Source of the DNA: Flavobacteriales bacterium
GTDB lineage: Bacteria; Bacteroidota; Bacteroidia; Flavobacteriales_C; GCA-002722245
Assembly: GCA_002722245.1 (NCBI GenBank)
Contig: PBLA01000028.1
Coordinates: 58,892-122,891, forward strand
DNA length: 64,000 bases
Reading direction: 5' to 3'
Positions 9,171 through 16,793 of the stretch are shown piece by piece. The notes under the pieces are model-generated. The model ran no database searches. It was not told the origin of the DNA and was given only the letters and a program-made list of their open reading frames with translations. Each line of letters starts with the position of its first letter. Position 1 is the first letter of the stretch. Position numbers and translations under genes: made by a program.

Positions 9171-10160
9171 TTATTTTATTAATTTATTTAGCACGTCAAT
9201 CCCAGCCCCTGAATGCACCAATTCAAGCGCTTCCTCCACACCTTGCTTTACCGGTATGTTTTTAGCTATTGAAATAGCCACTCCAGCATTTGCAGCAACA
9301 ACTTCATGCTGAGGTCGTGTTCCGTTTCCCGATAAAACATTTGTTAACACTTCTGCCGCATACTCAACAGTATCTCCTCCTCCGATATCTTTCGGTGAAA
9401 GCGTATTTAGACCTAAATCGGAAGGAGAAAATTTTTCTTTTCCATTGTGACTGTACATGTAAAAATCACTTGTGAGGGAAATCTCATCATACACGTCCAA
9501 TGAATGAAGAATAGCATACCGTTCTACATTATTTTTTAACACATGATCATACAAGGGTAATATTGATGGATCATACACACCTGTTAATTGAAAATTTGGG
9601 TTAGACGGATTAACCAAAGGACCAATCATATTAAAAAAAGTTTTCAATCCTAATTCTTTCCTTACAGGGCCTACAAATCGCATTGCTGGGTGAAATAATG
9701 GCGCGTGAAAAAAAGTAATTCCTACATTTTCAATTTCCATCTTTAGCATGACTTCATCCCCTTTGAAAGAGTATCCTAAATGCTCAATAACATTTGATGA
9801 CCCTACTCCTGATGATACGCCATAATTGCCATGCTTTGCAACTTTAATGCCAGCAGCAGCTACAATAAATGATGATGTGGTAGATATATTAAATGTATTT
9901 TTTCCGTCTCCACCTGTTCCACACATATCAATTGTTTGAATATCTCCGAGGTCAACAGGATTGCATAACTCTAGCATTGCGGCTCTAAAACCTTCCAATT
10001 CGTGTCCCTCAATACCTCTCATCATGAATACTGTTAAAAAAGAGCTGATAATAGAATTATTCCCCTCAAACTCTCCTTTTCCAATACTTAATAGCGTTTG
10101 TTTTGCTTCTTCAAAACTGAGTTTTTTTCCTTTTAATAATTCTTGAAGTATTTGTTTCAT
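9171..10160 (-). CDS. trpD: Anthranilate phosphoribosyltransferase
   Basis: 329 residues, normal length. It transfers phosphoribose from PRPP to anthranilate. The PRPP site CGTGGDGKNTFNIST (about 79-94), KHGNYGVSSGVGSSNVIEHLG (anthranilate-site region) and the FNMIGPLVNPSNP loop are intact. An N-terminal helical domain precedes the Rossmann-like core. It is separated by about 60 bases from trpG upstream and trpC downstream, and each gap contains an inverted repeat. It is not fused to trpG, unlike in some bacteria. Confidence 0.96.
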   Translation of the reverse strand: MKQILQELLKGKKLSFEEAKQTLLSIGKGEFEGNNSIISSFLTVFMMRGIEGHELEGFRAAMLELCNPVDLGDIQTIDMCGTGGDGKNTFNISTTSSFIVAAAGIKVAKHGNYGVSSGVGSSNVIEHLGYSFKGDEVMLKMEIENVGITFFHAPLFHPAMRFVGPVRKELGLKTFFNMIGPLVNPSNPNFQLTGVYDPSILPLYDHVLKNNVERYAILHSLDVYDEISLTSDFYMYSHNGKEKFSPSDLGLNTLSPKDIGGGDTVEYAAEVLTNVLSGNGTRPQHEVVAANAGVAISIAKNIPVKQGVEEALELVHSGAGIDVLNKLIK

Positions 10161-10192
10161 TATTCTTCTGAAATTAATAGTGTCCTGTATTG

Positions 10193-10226
10193 TTAATTAA
10201 ATTGATCAATTGACTGGTTTAATTAA
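10193..10226 (-). repeat. Inverted repeat in the trpG-trpD gap
   Basis: ttaattaaa (10193-10201) and tttaattaa (10218-10226) are exact reverse complements around 16 bases. It overlaps the trpG stop. All-AT arms make chance more likely here than for the other gaps. Confidence 0.4.
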
Positions 10227-10789
10227 TTCTTCAGCCAGTTTTCAATTATTTTAAGTCCATGTTCTGTTAAAACAGATTCTGGATGATACTGCACACCTAC
10301 TACATCTAATTCTTTATGTCGCATACTCATCACGTTTCCATTTTCATCAACCCCTGTTAATTGAAAGGTTTCACCAAGTGAACCTTTTTTCACTTGCCAC
10401 GAGTGATAACGACCTACTTCGAATTCTTTCGGCAAACCTGCATAAATAGGATCTTCAAAAATCACTTCCATTTTATTCCCCACTCCATGAAGAACTTCTT
10501 CCATATTTTCCAGTTCACTTCCAAATGCTTCAGCAATCGCTTGATGACCTAAACACACGCCCAAAATTGATTTTGAGTTAGCGTATTGCTTAATCAAATC
10601 AAGCATCACACCTGCCTCCTCTGGAATTCCAGGACCAGGAGATAGTAAAATCTTGTCATATTTATCGATGTCAGAAAGATCGATTTTATCATTTCGATAA
10701 ACATCTACCTCCGAATAACCGAGTTGCTTAATATAGTGTACTAAATTGTACACAAACGAATCGTAATTATCTAAAACTAAAATCTTCAT
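10223..10789 (-). CDS. trpG: Anthranilate synthase glutaminase component
   Basis: 188 residues, normal class I glutamine amidotransferase. It supplies ammonia from glutamine to TrpE. The nucleophile is Cys79 in GVCLGHQ, and the His-Glu pair is in QYHPESVLTEHG near the C-terminus; LLSPGPGIPEEAG forms the oxyanion strand. Four bases separate it from trpE. Such a subunit can also serve p-aminobenzoate synthesis, but its place in the trp operon argues for anthranilate. Confidence 0.95.
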   Translation of the reverse strand: MKILVLDNYDSFVYNLVHYIKQLGYSEVDVYRNDKIDLSDIDKYDKILLSPGPGIPEEAGVMLDLIKQYANSKSILGVCLGHQAIAEAFGSELENMEEVLHGVGNKMEVIFEDPIYAGLPKEFEVGRYHSWQVKKGSLGETFQLTGVDENGNVMSMRHKELDVVGVQYHPESVLTEHGLKIIENWLKN

Positions 10790-10793
10790 TACT

Positions 10794-12209
10794 CTAAAGT
10801 TCTTCTGCTATTTCTATTGCTTTATGAAGTGCCGCAAGTTTATTAAAAACCTCTTGCCGTTCACTTTCGTCGTTTGATTTCATAACAATTCCAGCTCCTG
10901 CCTGATAAAACAACAAGTTATTTTTACTTAAAAATGATCGTATTATAATGGCATGATTGAAATCGCCATTAAACCCTAAAAAACCAATACAACCTCCATA
11001 TATAGCACGTTGATTTTTTTCATAGGTATTAATTAGCTGAAGGGCTTTATGTTTAGGTGCCCCAGAAAGTGTGCCTGCAGGAAAGGTATCGGCTACCATT
11101 CGAATGGTATTTTTATCTGCTAATAAACTCCCTGTTACCTTAGATACAAGATGAATAACATGGGAATAAAATTGAATCTCTCGATAGGCTTCTACTTTAA
11201 CATTATTGGCGTCTCTACTCAAATCATTCCGCGCTAAATCCACCAGCATCACATGTTCTGCATTTTCTTTTGGATCATCCAGTAACTTCTGAGCCAATTT
11301 GGCATCTTTTTCATCATCGCCTGTTCTTCTAAAAGTTCCTGCTATTGGATAAATTGATGCTTTTCTATCTTTAATTACAATTTGTGCCTCAGGAGAAGAA
11401 CCAAAAATTTTAAAGGTTCCAAAATCAAAATAAAAGAGATATGGCGATGGATTAATGGATCTTAACGCTCTGTATAGTGTAAAATCATCTCCTTTAAATT
11501 TTTGAGAGAATTCCCGAGACAATACTAACTGAAAAACATCACCTCTTTTACAATGAGCTTTCGCATTCTGAACCATTTTAATGAATTCATCATCCGTACA
11601 ATTACTGACTTCTGGTCCTTCTCTTTCAAATGATTTTTGGGATGTATTCGGTGTTTTAACTAATTCCTCAAGGCGCTCTAACGATTCGGGACCACTTCCT
11701 GTTCCGATTTCACTGCGATGCTCAAAAAGATACAGTTCATTTTTAAAGTGATTAATTGAGATAATGTTTTGGAAGACCATGTAATGCATGTCTGGAACTT
11801 TCTTCTCTTCCTTCTGTTGATAATCAAAATCGATGTCCTCAAAATGGCGGACCCCCTCGAAACTTGTAAAACCAAACAATCCATTGGTAACAAAATCAAA
11901 TCCTAAATCTTCGCTAACAAACACACTCGCGAATTTGTTTAATTCGTCAACAACATTATTTTCTCTTGCTGATTTTGTTTCAAACTCTCCATCAGGATAA
12001 ACAATAAATATTTTTTCGTCCTCAACCTTAAACGATGCAACAGGATTAAAACAGATAAATGAATAGCTATCCTCATTTCCATGGTAATCAGAACTTTCTA
12101 ATAAGAAACTTTTCTTGTATTGCTCTCTTATATTTAAATAGATACTTACTGGGGTTATCGTATCTGCCAGTAACTTTTTGTATCGTGTATTTATTTTAAT
12201 TTTTTCCAT
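10794..12209 (-). CDS. trpE: Anthranilate synthase component I
   Basis: 471 residues, normal length. It converts chorismate to anthranilate using ammonia from TrpG, the first committed step. The N-terminal regulatory part has the LLESSDYHGNEDSYSF region that in the family binds tryptophan for feedback inhibition. The catalytic part shows GDVFQLVLSREFS, SPSPYLFYF-like NPSPYLFYFDFG, IAGTFRRTGDDEKD, DNARN-type DLARNDLSR and PAGTLSGAPKHKA. It is the first structural gene of trpEGDCFBA and follows an attenuator. Confidence 0.97.
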   Translation of the reverse strand: MEKIKINTRYKKLLADTITPVSIYLNIREQYKKSFLLESSDYHGNEDSYSFICFNPVASFKVEDEKIFIVYPDGEFETKSARENNVVDELNKFASVFVSEDLGFDFVTNGLFGFTSFEGVRHFEDIDFDYQQKEEKKVPDMHYMVFQNIISINHFKNELYLFEHRSEIGTGSGPESLERLEELVKTPNTSQKSFEREGPEVSNCTDDEFIKMVQNAKAHCKRGDVFQLVLSREFSQKFKGDDFTLYRALRSINPSPYLFYFDFGTFKIFGSSPEAQIVIKDRKASIYPIAGTFRRTGDDEKDAKLAQKLLDDPKENAEHVMLVDLARNDLSRDANNVKVEAYREIQFYSHVIHLVSKVTGSLLADKNTIRMVADTFPAGTLSGAPKHKALQLINTYEKNQRAIYGGCIGFLGFNGDFNHAIIIRSFLSKNNLLFYQAGAGIVMKSNDESERQEVFNKLAALHKAIEIAEEL

Positions 12210-12255
12210 TTCTGAATTTTAGGTTGTTGATTCGTGATCAACTATTGTGACAATC

Positions 12256-12288
12256 AAAAAAAAAGCTTGCAGTGAACTGCAAGCTTTT
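12256..12288 (-). terminator. trp attenuator terminator
   Basis: A perfect 13-bp stem, aaaagcttgcagt (12261-12273) and actgcaagctttt (12276-12288) with a 2-base loop, is followed on the minus strand by nine T (12256-12264, partly shared with the stem). It lies between the leader peptide and trpE. The upstream segment 12310-12319 can pair with 12270-12279 in 9 of 10 positions and would disrupt this stem, i.e. an antiterminator. Confidence 0.85.
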
Positions 12289-12324
12289 ATATTATTTTAT
12301 AACACTAATCAGTACACTGTTTGT

Positions 12325-12369
12325 TTAAAGAGTATACCACCACCATGTGTTATTTTTTGTTGTTTTCAC
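12325..12369 (-). CDS. trpL: trp leader peptide with three consecutive Trp codons
   Basis: A 14-codon frame read from GTG at 12367-12369: MKTTKNNTWWWYTL, ending at TAA (12325-12327). The three TGG codons lie at 12337-12345. No in-frame ATG exists, so GTG is the best start. A ribosome waiting at the Trp codons would leave 12310-12319 free to form the antiterminator; one reaching the stop would cover it and let the terminator form. The predicted transcript start is within a few bases of the GTG, so the message may be leaderless. The reading as a Trp sensor rests on codon content, position and the downstream hairpin pair together. Confidence 0.75.
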   Translation of the reverse strand: MKTTKNNTWWWYTL

Positions 12370-12373
12370 AATG

Positions 12374-12404
12374 CAAATATAATCAGTTGAAAATAGATTA
12401 CAAA
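12374..12404 (-). promoter_or_regulatory. trp operon promoter (Bacteroidota type)
   Basis: On the minus strand, TTTG (12401-12404) and TATATTTG (12374-12381) match the -33 and -7 consensus exactly and are separated by 19 bases. It begins 10 bases beyond the stop of the CDGSH gene. Confidence 0.82.
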
Positions 12405-12413
12405 GAATTTAAG

Positions 12414-12650
12414 TTACAATTTAGAATGCGACCCATCACAAAAAGGTCCTCCTCCATTATTTTTACATCCACACCAAGCCACTACTTTTTTTTCCTCTAT
12501 TTTCTCGATAATTGGACGAAAAGTTGTTCCTGAATGTGAACCATCACAATAGGGTTGATTTGCACTTTTTCCGCATGAACACCATGCATAATTTCCAGGT
12601 TCGAGTTCTACTACATATGGCGCTTTTTGAGCTACTTCTGGTTTTGACAT
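12414..12650 (-). CDS. Tandem CDGSH iron-sulfur domain protein
   Basis: 78 residues with two complete CDGSH motifs: Cys24, Cys26, Cys35, His39 and Cys60, Cys62, Cys71, His75. Each set of three Cys and one His should hold a [2Fe-2S] cluster, so one small protein carries two clusters. The family works in redox or iron-sulfur handling in the cytoplasm; the partner of this one is unknown. Its start is only 30 bases from the start of the divergent secreted-protein gene at 12681, and its stop is 10 bases before the trp promoter. Confidence 0.93.
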   Translation of the reverse strand: MSKPEVAQKAPYVVELEPGNYAWCSCGKSANQPYCDGSHSGTTFRPIIEKIEEKKVVAWCGCKNNGGGPFCDGSHSKL

Positions 12651-12680
12651 AATTTATTATTTAATCGTTATCTTAATCTT

Positions 12681-13628
12681 ATGTTGAATGTAATCAATTT
12701 ATTTGTTAAAACAAATTTAGTTTTAACATTTATAGTGTTCTGTTTTAAAAGTAATGGCCAAATTATTACATTGGACACCACAAAAATTGAGGCCGTTGAT
12801 GTTCAGGTTAAAAAGAACTTCGACAAAGACGATTTCATTCGAATGATCCGAACCGACACAAGTTTTTACAGGGCATTCAAAAACTTAAAAATGTATCCTC
12901 ATTCCGCTACTCATCACGTACAGGTATTTAATAAAAACTGGCAACCAATTGGAAACATGACTCGGAAGTCTAAACACTTTAGTAATGGTTCAAAAGGATG
13001 GATGGTTATTGATGATGAAGTAACAGATGGAAAATATTACACTAAAAATGGTAGTCATAAATATTTTACGGCCGAGATGTATGACAAAGTCTTTTTCAGA
13101 GAGGATACTTTTAATGTAGAAAACACAGTGGGTGTTGCCTATGAACAAGAGCGTCTTCGGGGAATGTCCACAAAGGACAAATATTATGAAAAACTAAAAA
13201 CCTTTATGTTTTCTCCAGGAACGGGAGTGAAAGGGGTTCCTATTATTGGAAAAAAACTTAACATATACGATGGGAAAATGATGGAATTTTATGATTTTAA
13301 CTTGGAAAAAACATTTTTCAAAGACACCATTCCTGTATTTAAGTTTTCAGTTGTTCAAAAACCTTCCACGGATGAAAAAGATATTGTCATTCAACAAATA
13401 ATTACGTTTTACGACCGTAGAACAATGCAAGTATTGGCAAGAAGTTATATGATAAAAGATAAGAATGTGTTAATGGATTTTAACATAAAAATGTATGTTG
13501 AACTCAAACGTGATTACAATGAATATCTTCCTGTCCTCATCAAATACAATGGTGAATGGGATGTTCCGTTTAAAAAACCAGAGCGAATAAAATTCAAAAT
13601 GATTTGTTCAAACTACCTTTCTCCTTAA
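12681..13628 (+). CDS. Secreted protein of unknown function
   Basis: 315 residues with a signal peptide (hydrophobic 12-24, then SNGQI). The mature protein alternates strands and charged turns, e.g. THHVQVFNKNWQPIGNM and the C-terminal MYVELKRDYNEYLPVLIKYNGEWDVP, giving a beta-rich sheet reminiscent of LolA/LppX-fold proteins, but I do not recognise a family. It is divergent from the CDGSH gene (30-base gap), and its stop overlaps that of the next gene by four bases, tail to tail. No catalytic motif is visible. Confidence 0.75.
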   Translation: MLNVINLFVKTNLVLTFIVFCFKSNGQIITLDTTKIEAVDVQVKKNFDKDDFIRMIRTDTSFYRAFKNLKMYPHSATHHVQVFNKNWQPIGNMTRKSKHFSNGSKGWMVIDDEVTDGKYYTKNGSHKYFTAEMYDKVFFREDTFNVENTVGVAYEQERLRGMSTKDKYYEKLKTFMFSPGTGVKGVPIIGKKLNIYDGKMMEFYDFNLEKTFFKDTIPVFKFSVVQKPSTDEKDIVIQQIITFYDRRTMQVLARSYMIKDKNVLMDFNIKMYVELKRDYNEYLPVLIKYNGEWDVPFKKPERIKFKMICSNYLSP

Positions 13629-14452
13629 TCTTCATCTAATTGGAGACTAACGGATTCTCCTTCCTTTTTTAATAGCGCCTCATTATCGCATTCTCCTGTT
13701 CCAAAACTTAGTCTTTCAACAGCTCCCCAACTGGTATTCAGTTTCAATTCTCCTGATTGAATGTATGGGCAATCAAAATCAGACATTAGCTGTTCTGATG
13801 TGGTTATTGAATAGGCCCTTCCATTTCTATCTAACGCCTCAACTGTTTTATCTAATAACATAACCCTGTTTACAAAATCCAATTCAAATTTATCTTCTGA
13901 TCCCCATGTGAAAAATCTGGAGGAATTTAAACATATTTTGCCATCAAGTACCTGTTGAGTAATCACGAAAAGTGAATCCTCATTAAACCCTTTGTTTTTT
14001 AATTTAATCGTTCCCTCCACTTTTTTATCGTTTATATAAAATCGTTCAGGAATTATTGTCATTTCAGTTTTATCGGCAAAAAGATTTCCAGAGGAATAAA
14101 TTTTCAATTTCCCGGCTTTTTTCTTGCCCGATGAAATACATCCTGATTCTGGATAAGTAATGATAAGTTGAGCAATATAATAATTAACGGTATCGACATG
14201 ATATTCTATTTCGGCACATGGATCGGTTGAAGAATTTATCTGACCAATGGCTTCATTCCATCCTTGTTCTTTTTCTACCTGTGAAAATTCTATGTGCGTA
14301 CGATTAAATATAGATCCAAAAAAATTTGTAGCAAACACAACCTCCATGGCCGTATTTTTTTCTGGTACAGATTCGAACTGGTAATCTCCTTTTGTACAGG
14401 AACCTACAAAAAGGATCGGAAAGAACAACAAAACAAATATTCTCAACATCAC
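13625..14452 (-). CDS. Lipoprotein of unknown function
   Basis: 275 residues from GTG at 14452, or 274 from the next codon, ATG at 14449, which I prefer. The signal peptide ends with a lipobox (LFVGSCT). The body is beta-rich with several Cys. A box TAACTTTG (14454-14461 on this strand) matches the -7 consensus but lies only a few bases from the start, suggesting a very short leader. The 3' end overlaps the convergent gene by four bases. Function is not recognised. Confidence 0.72.
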   Translation of the reverse strand: MMLRIFVLLFFPILFVGSCTKGDYQFESVPEKNTAMEVVFATNFFGSIFNRTHIEFSQVEKEQGWNEAIGQINSSTDPCAEIEYHVDTVNYYIAQLIITYPESGCISSGKKKAGKLKIYSSGNLFADKTEMTIIPERFYINDKKVEGTIKLKNKGFNEDSLFVITQQVLDGKICLNSSRFFTWGSEDKFELDFVNRVMLLDKTVEALDRNGRAYSITTSEQLMSDFDCPYIQSGELKLNTSWGAVERLSFGTGECDNEALLKKEGESVSLQLDED

Positions 14453-14493
14453 ACAAAGTTAACGAAACGCAATTAAAAGAGTTGCTTCTTGTT

Positions 14494-14515
14494 AAATACC
14501 CCAAAAAAGGTATTT
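14494..14515. repeat. Inverted repeat between divergent promoters
   Basis: aaatacc (14494-14500) and ggtattt (14509-14515) are exact reverse complements around 8 bases. They lie between the minus-strand lipoprotein start and the plus-strand DUF4856 gene. Candidate operator; no U tract follows in either direction. Confidence 0.45.
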
Positions 14516-14556
14516 GAGATTCTTGAGCTCTGTCCTAGTTTTGACCGTATAAATTT

Positions 14557-15636
14557 ATGATTATGAAAAAAATATTTCTACCACTACTTTCAATTGCTCT
14601 TTTAACAGGATGTAACAAAGAGGACGACAATCCAGACAATTCTTACACTATTCCAGAAACCTACGATTTTGAGAATGTATCTTATTCAGGTCAAATTCAA
14701 AGACTTGATATGCTTGCGGAATTAACAGCCTATGTTAAAACAAGTCACACTTCAACTGGTGCTGCATTGGACGCACAAAAAATGAAAGATATGTTTGCTG
14801 GTGAAAACTCACCATTTTCTAACGCAGATCTTAATTCATCCACCAAAAATTTAAAAAGCAAAACTTATTCATCTGAAGTAGATGTTTACCTTTCAATGTT
14901 TGACTCAATTGCGGCTCATAGTCAAATCACAGGCGCTGAGAATGGTAAAGCAGGTATCATTGAAACTTCAAATAGAATTGTTTTAGTAGATGCTAAAGGT
15001 CAAGAATATGCGCAGCTAATTGACAAAGGATTAATGGGATCTTGTTTCTATTACCAAGGAACATCAAAATACTTATCCGATGAAAAAATTGGTGATGCTG
15101 TAGATAATGTTACTGTTGAAGAAGGTAAAGGCACTGCTAAAGAACACCATTTTGATGAAGCGTTTGGATATTTTGGTGTACCTACAGACTTTCCAACAAA
15201 CACTGATGGTATTCGCTTTTGGGGTAAATATTGTAATAGCAGAGATAATTTGGTGAACACCAATGACATCATGGATGAGTTCATAAAAGGTAGAGCTGCG
15301 ATCTCCAACAACGACAAAGATGCTCAAGATAAGGCGGTTTCAAACATTAAACTTCAATGGGAAAAATCCGCAGCAGCTACAGGTATTCACTATCTAAATG
15401 ATGGTATCGCTGACTTCGGAGATGATGCTAATCGATGCCATGTTTTAACTGAAGCTATTGCATTTATTGACGCGTTAAGATATAATGCTGACGCTACTAT
15501 AACAGTTGCAGATATTGATAATGTATTAGCTACATTAGGTGATAATTTCTGGACGGTTAAAAAAGCGGATATTGAAGCTGCGAGAGATTTATTAGCGACA
15601 GCTGCTGGTCTAGAATCTGTTAAAGGAGACCTTTAA
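14557..15636 (+). CDS. DUF4856 lipoprotein
   Basis: 359 residues. The signal peptide ends in a lipobox (ALLTGCN). The mature start, YTIPETYDFENVSYSGQ and then RLDMLAELTAYVK, is the hallmark of DUF4856, a Bacteroidota family almost always encoded beside imelysin proteins. The protein is otherwise helical. Imelysin and its partners are linked to iron acquisition, so this is probably a surface or periplasmic iron-related component; no direct evidence for the substrate is visible. The imelysin gene follows 10 bases later in the same operon. The second ATG (MKKIF) at 14563 is an equally good start. Confidence 0.88.
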   Translation: MIMKKIFLPLLSIALLTGCNKEDDNPDNSYTIPETYDFENVSYSGQIQRLDMLAELTAYVKTSHTSTGAALDAQKMKDMFAGENSPFSNADLNSSTKNLKSKTYSSEVDVYLSMFDSIAAHSQITGAENGKAGIIETSNRIVLVDAKGQEYAQLIDKGLMGSCFYYQGTSKYLSDEKIGDAVDNVTVEEGKGTAKEHHFDEAFGYFGVPTDFPTNTDGIRFWGKYCNSRDNLVNTNDIMDEFIKGRAAISNNDKDAQDKAVSNIKLQWEKSAAATGIHYLNDGIADFGDDANRCHVLTEAIAFIDALRYNADATITVADIDNVLATLGDNFWTVKKADIEAARDLLATAAGLESVKGDL

Positions 15637-15646
15637 TTATAAAAAA

Positions 15647-16738
15647 ATGAAAATTAAGTATTTGTTATTAACTATCTGCGCAGCTTCATTAAATTGGAGC
15701 TGCGTTGATAATTCTAAAAATGAGGATAGTTTTGATGTTACTAAAATATTAGATAACGTTGCTGACAACATTATCTTACCTCAATTCGAAGATTTAAAGC
15801 AATCAACTGATGATTTGAAAAGTGCTTACTCTAAATTTGAAAACTCTGGTGAGCAGGAGGATTTGATTAATCTGCAGAATACTTTTAAGGAAAGTTATTC
15901 TTTATGGCAATCATGTTCATTTGTGAACTATGGAAATTCAACTCTTGTATCACTTTCCAGTACTTTAAACACTTACCCCACTGATGTAGATAAAATTAAC
16001 TCAACATTTAACGACACATTAGATTACGACTTAGAATCGGGTAATTTCGCAAATGCCATAGGGTATCCTGGCTTAGATTACTTGTTCTTCGAAGGTGATG
16101 AATCCGAGATTAAAAATAGAGTTGAGCAAGACGGAAAAACCTATTGCTTGAAAAATATTGATCTTATTCAATCAACCTCTAAATCGGCTTATTCTTTTTG
16201 GAAAGAAAATACAGATAATTTTTATTCGGATTTTAAAACGACCTCAAGCAAATCAAAAGGGTCCCCATTCTCTCTTTTTGTAAATGGCTTTGTAAAAAAT
16301 GTAGAAGTTTTAAAGAATGGTCAACTCGGTTTTCCTGCAGGTAAATTTACACTAAACCAACCTCAACCAAACGAATCTGAAGCTCTTTATAGTGGTATTA
16401 GTCTGCAATTATTTAAAGCGCATCTTGCGAATTTGGAAAGGGTTTACAAAGGTCAAAGTTTAGATGGAACTGATGGCATTGGTTTAGACGATTATTTACA
16501 AGAGTTAAACACAACAAGAAATGATGAAAACCTAAACGAGCTCATTCTAGGTGTTTTCAGTACACTTAAAGAAAAAGCAGACCTTTTAGAAGGAACAACA
16601 AATGAAGCTGTAGCAAATCAATCTGATTTAGTGAATGAGCTTTATGCTAAAATAAAGGAACTTGTTGCTTACCTAAAAGTAGATATGACCTATGCAATCA
16701 ATGTTCAAATCACATACATTGATAGCGACGGAGATTAA
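15647..16738 (+). CDS. Imelysin family lipoprotein
   Basis: 363 residues. Lipobox LNWSCVD near residue 19. It is mostly helical and carries the imelysin signature IGYPGLDYLFFEGDE (about 137-150), where the GxHxxE motif of iron-binding members is replaced by the GxPxxD form usual in Bacteroidota. Family members (IrpA, EfeO-like M75 proteins) are periplasmic or surface proteins tied to iron uptake. It is the second and last gene of the operon, and a strong terminator follows its stop by 28 bases. Confidence 0.88.
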   Translation: MKIKYLLLTICAASLNWSCVDNSKNEDSFDVTKILDNVADNIILPQFEDLKQSTDDLKSAYSKFENSGEQEDLINLQNTFKESYSLWQSCSFVNYGNSTLVSLSSTLNTYPTDVDKINSTFNDTLDYDLESGNFANAIGYPGLDYLFFEGDESEIKNRVEQDGKTYCLKNIDLIQSTSKSAYSFWKENTDNFYSDFKTTSSKSKGSPFSLFVNGFVKNVEVLKNGQLGFPAGKFTLNQPQPNESEALYSGISLQLFKAHLANLERVYKGQSLDGTDGIGLDDYLQELNTTRNDENLNELILGVFSTLKEKADLLEGTTNEAVANQSDLVNELYAKIKELVAYLKVDMTYAINVQITYIDSDGD

Positions 16739-16766
16739 AAACGCGTTAAACGAAAATATCAAATAC

Positions 16767-16793
16767 AAAGCCGATTCTATTTCGGCTTTTTTT
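16767..16793 (+). terminator. Terminator of the DUF4856-imelysin operon
   Basis: aaagccga (16767-16774) and tcggcttt (16782-16789) form a perfect 8-bp stem followed by a run of T to 16793. The stop codon of the convergent histidine kinase lies in the loop. Confidence 0.88.

Noticed and set aside
12304..12346. A second short frame (ATG GTG GTG GTA TAC) overlapping the trp leader
   Set aside because: It contains no Trp codons, so it gives no reason for a sensor; the TGG-triplet frame in the same stretch does.
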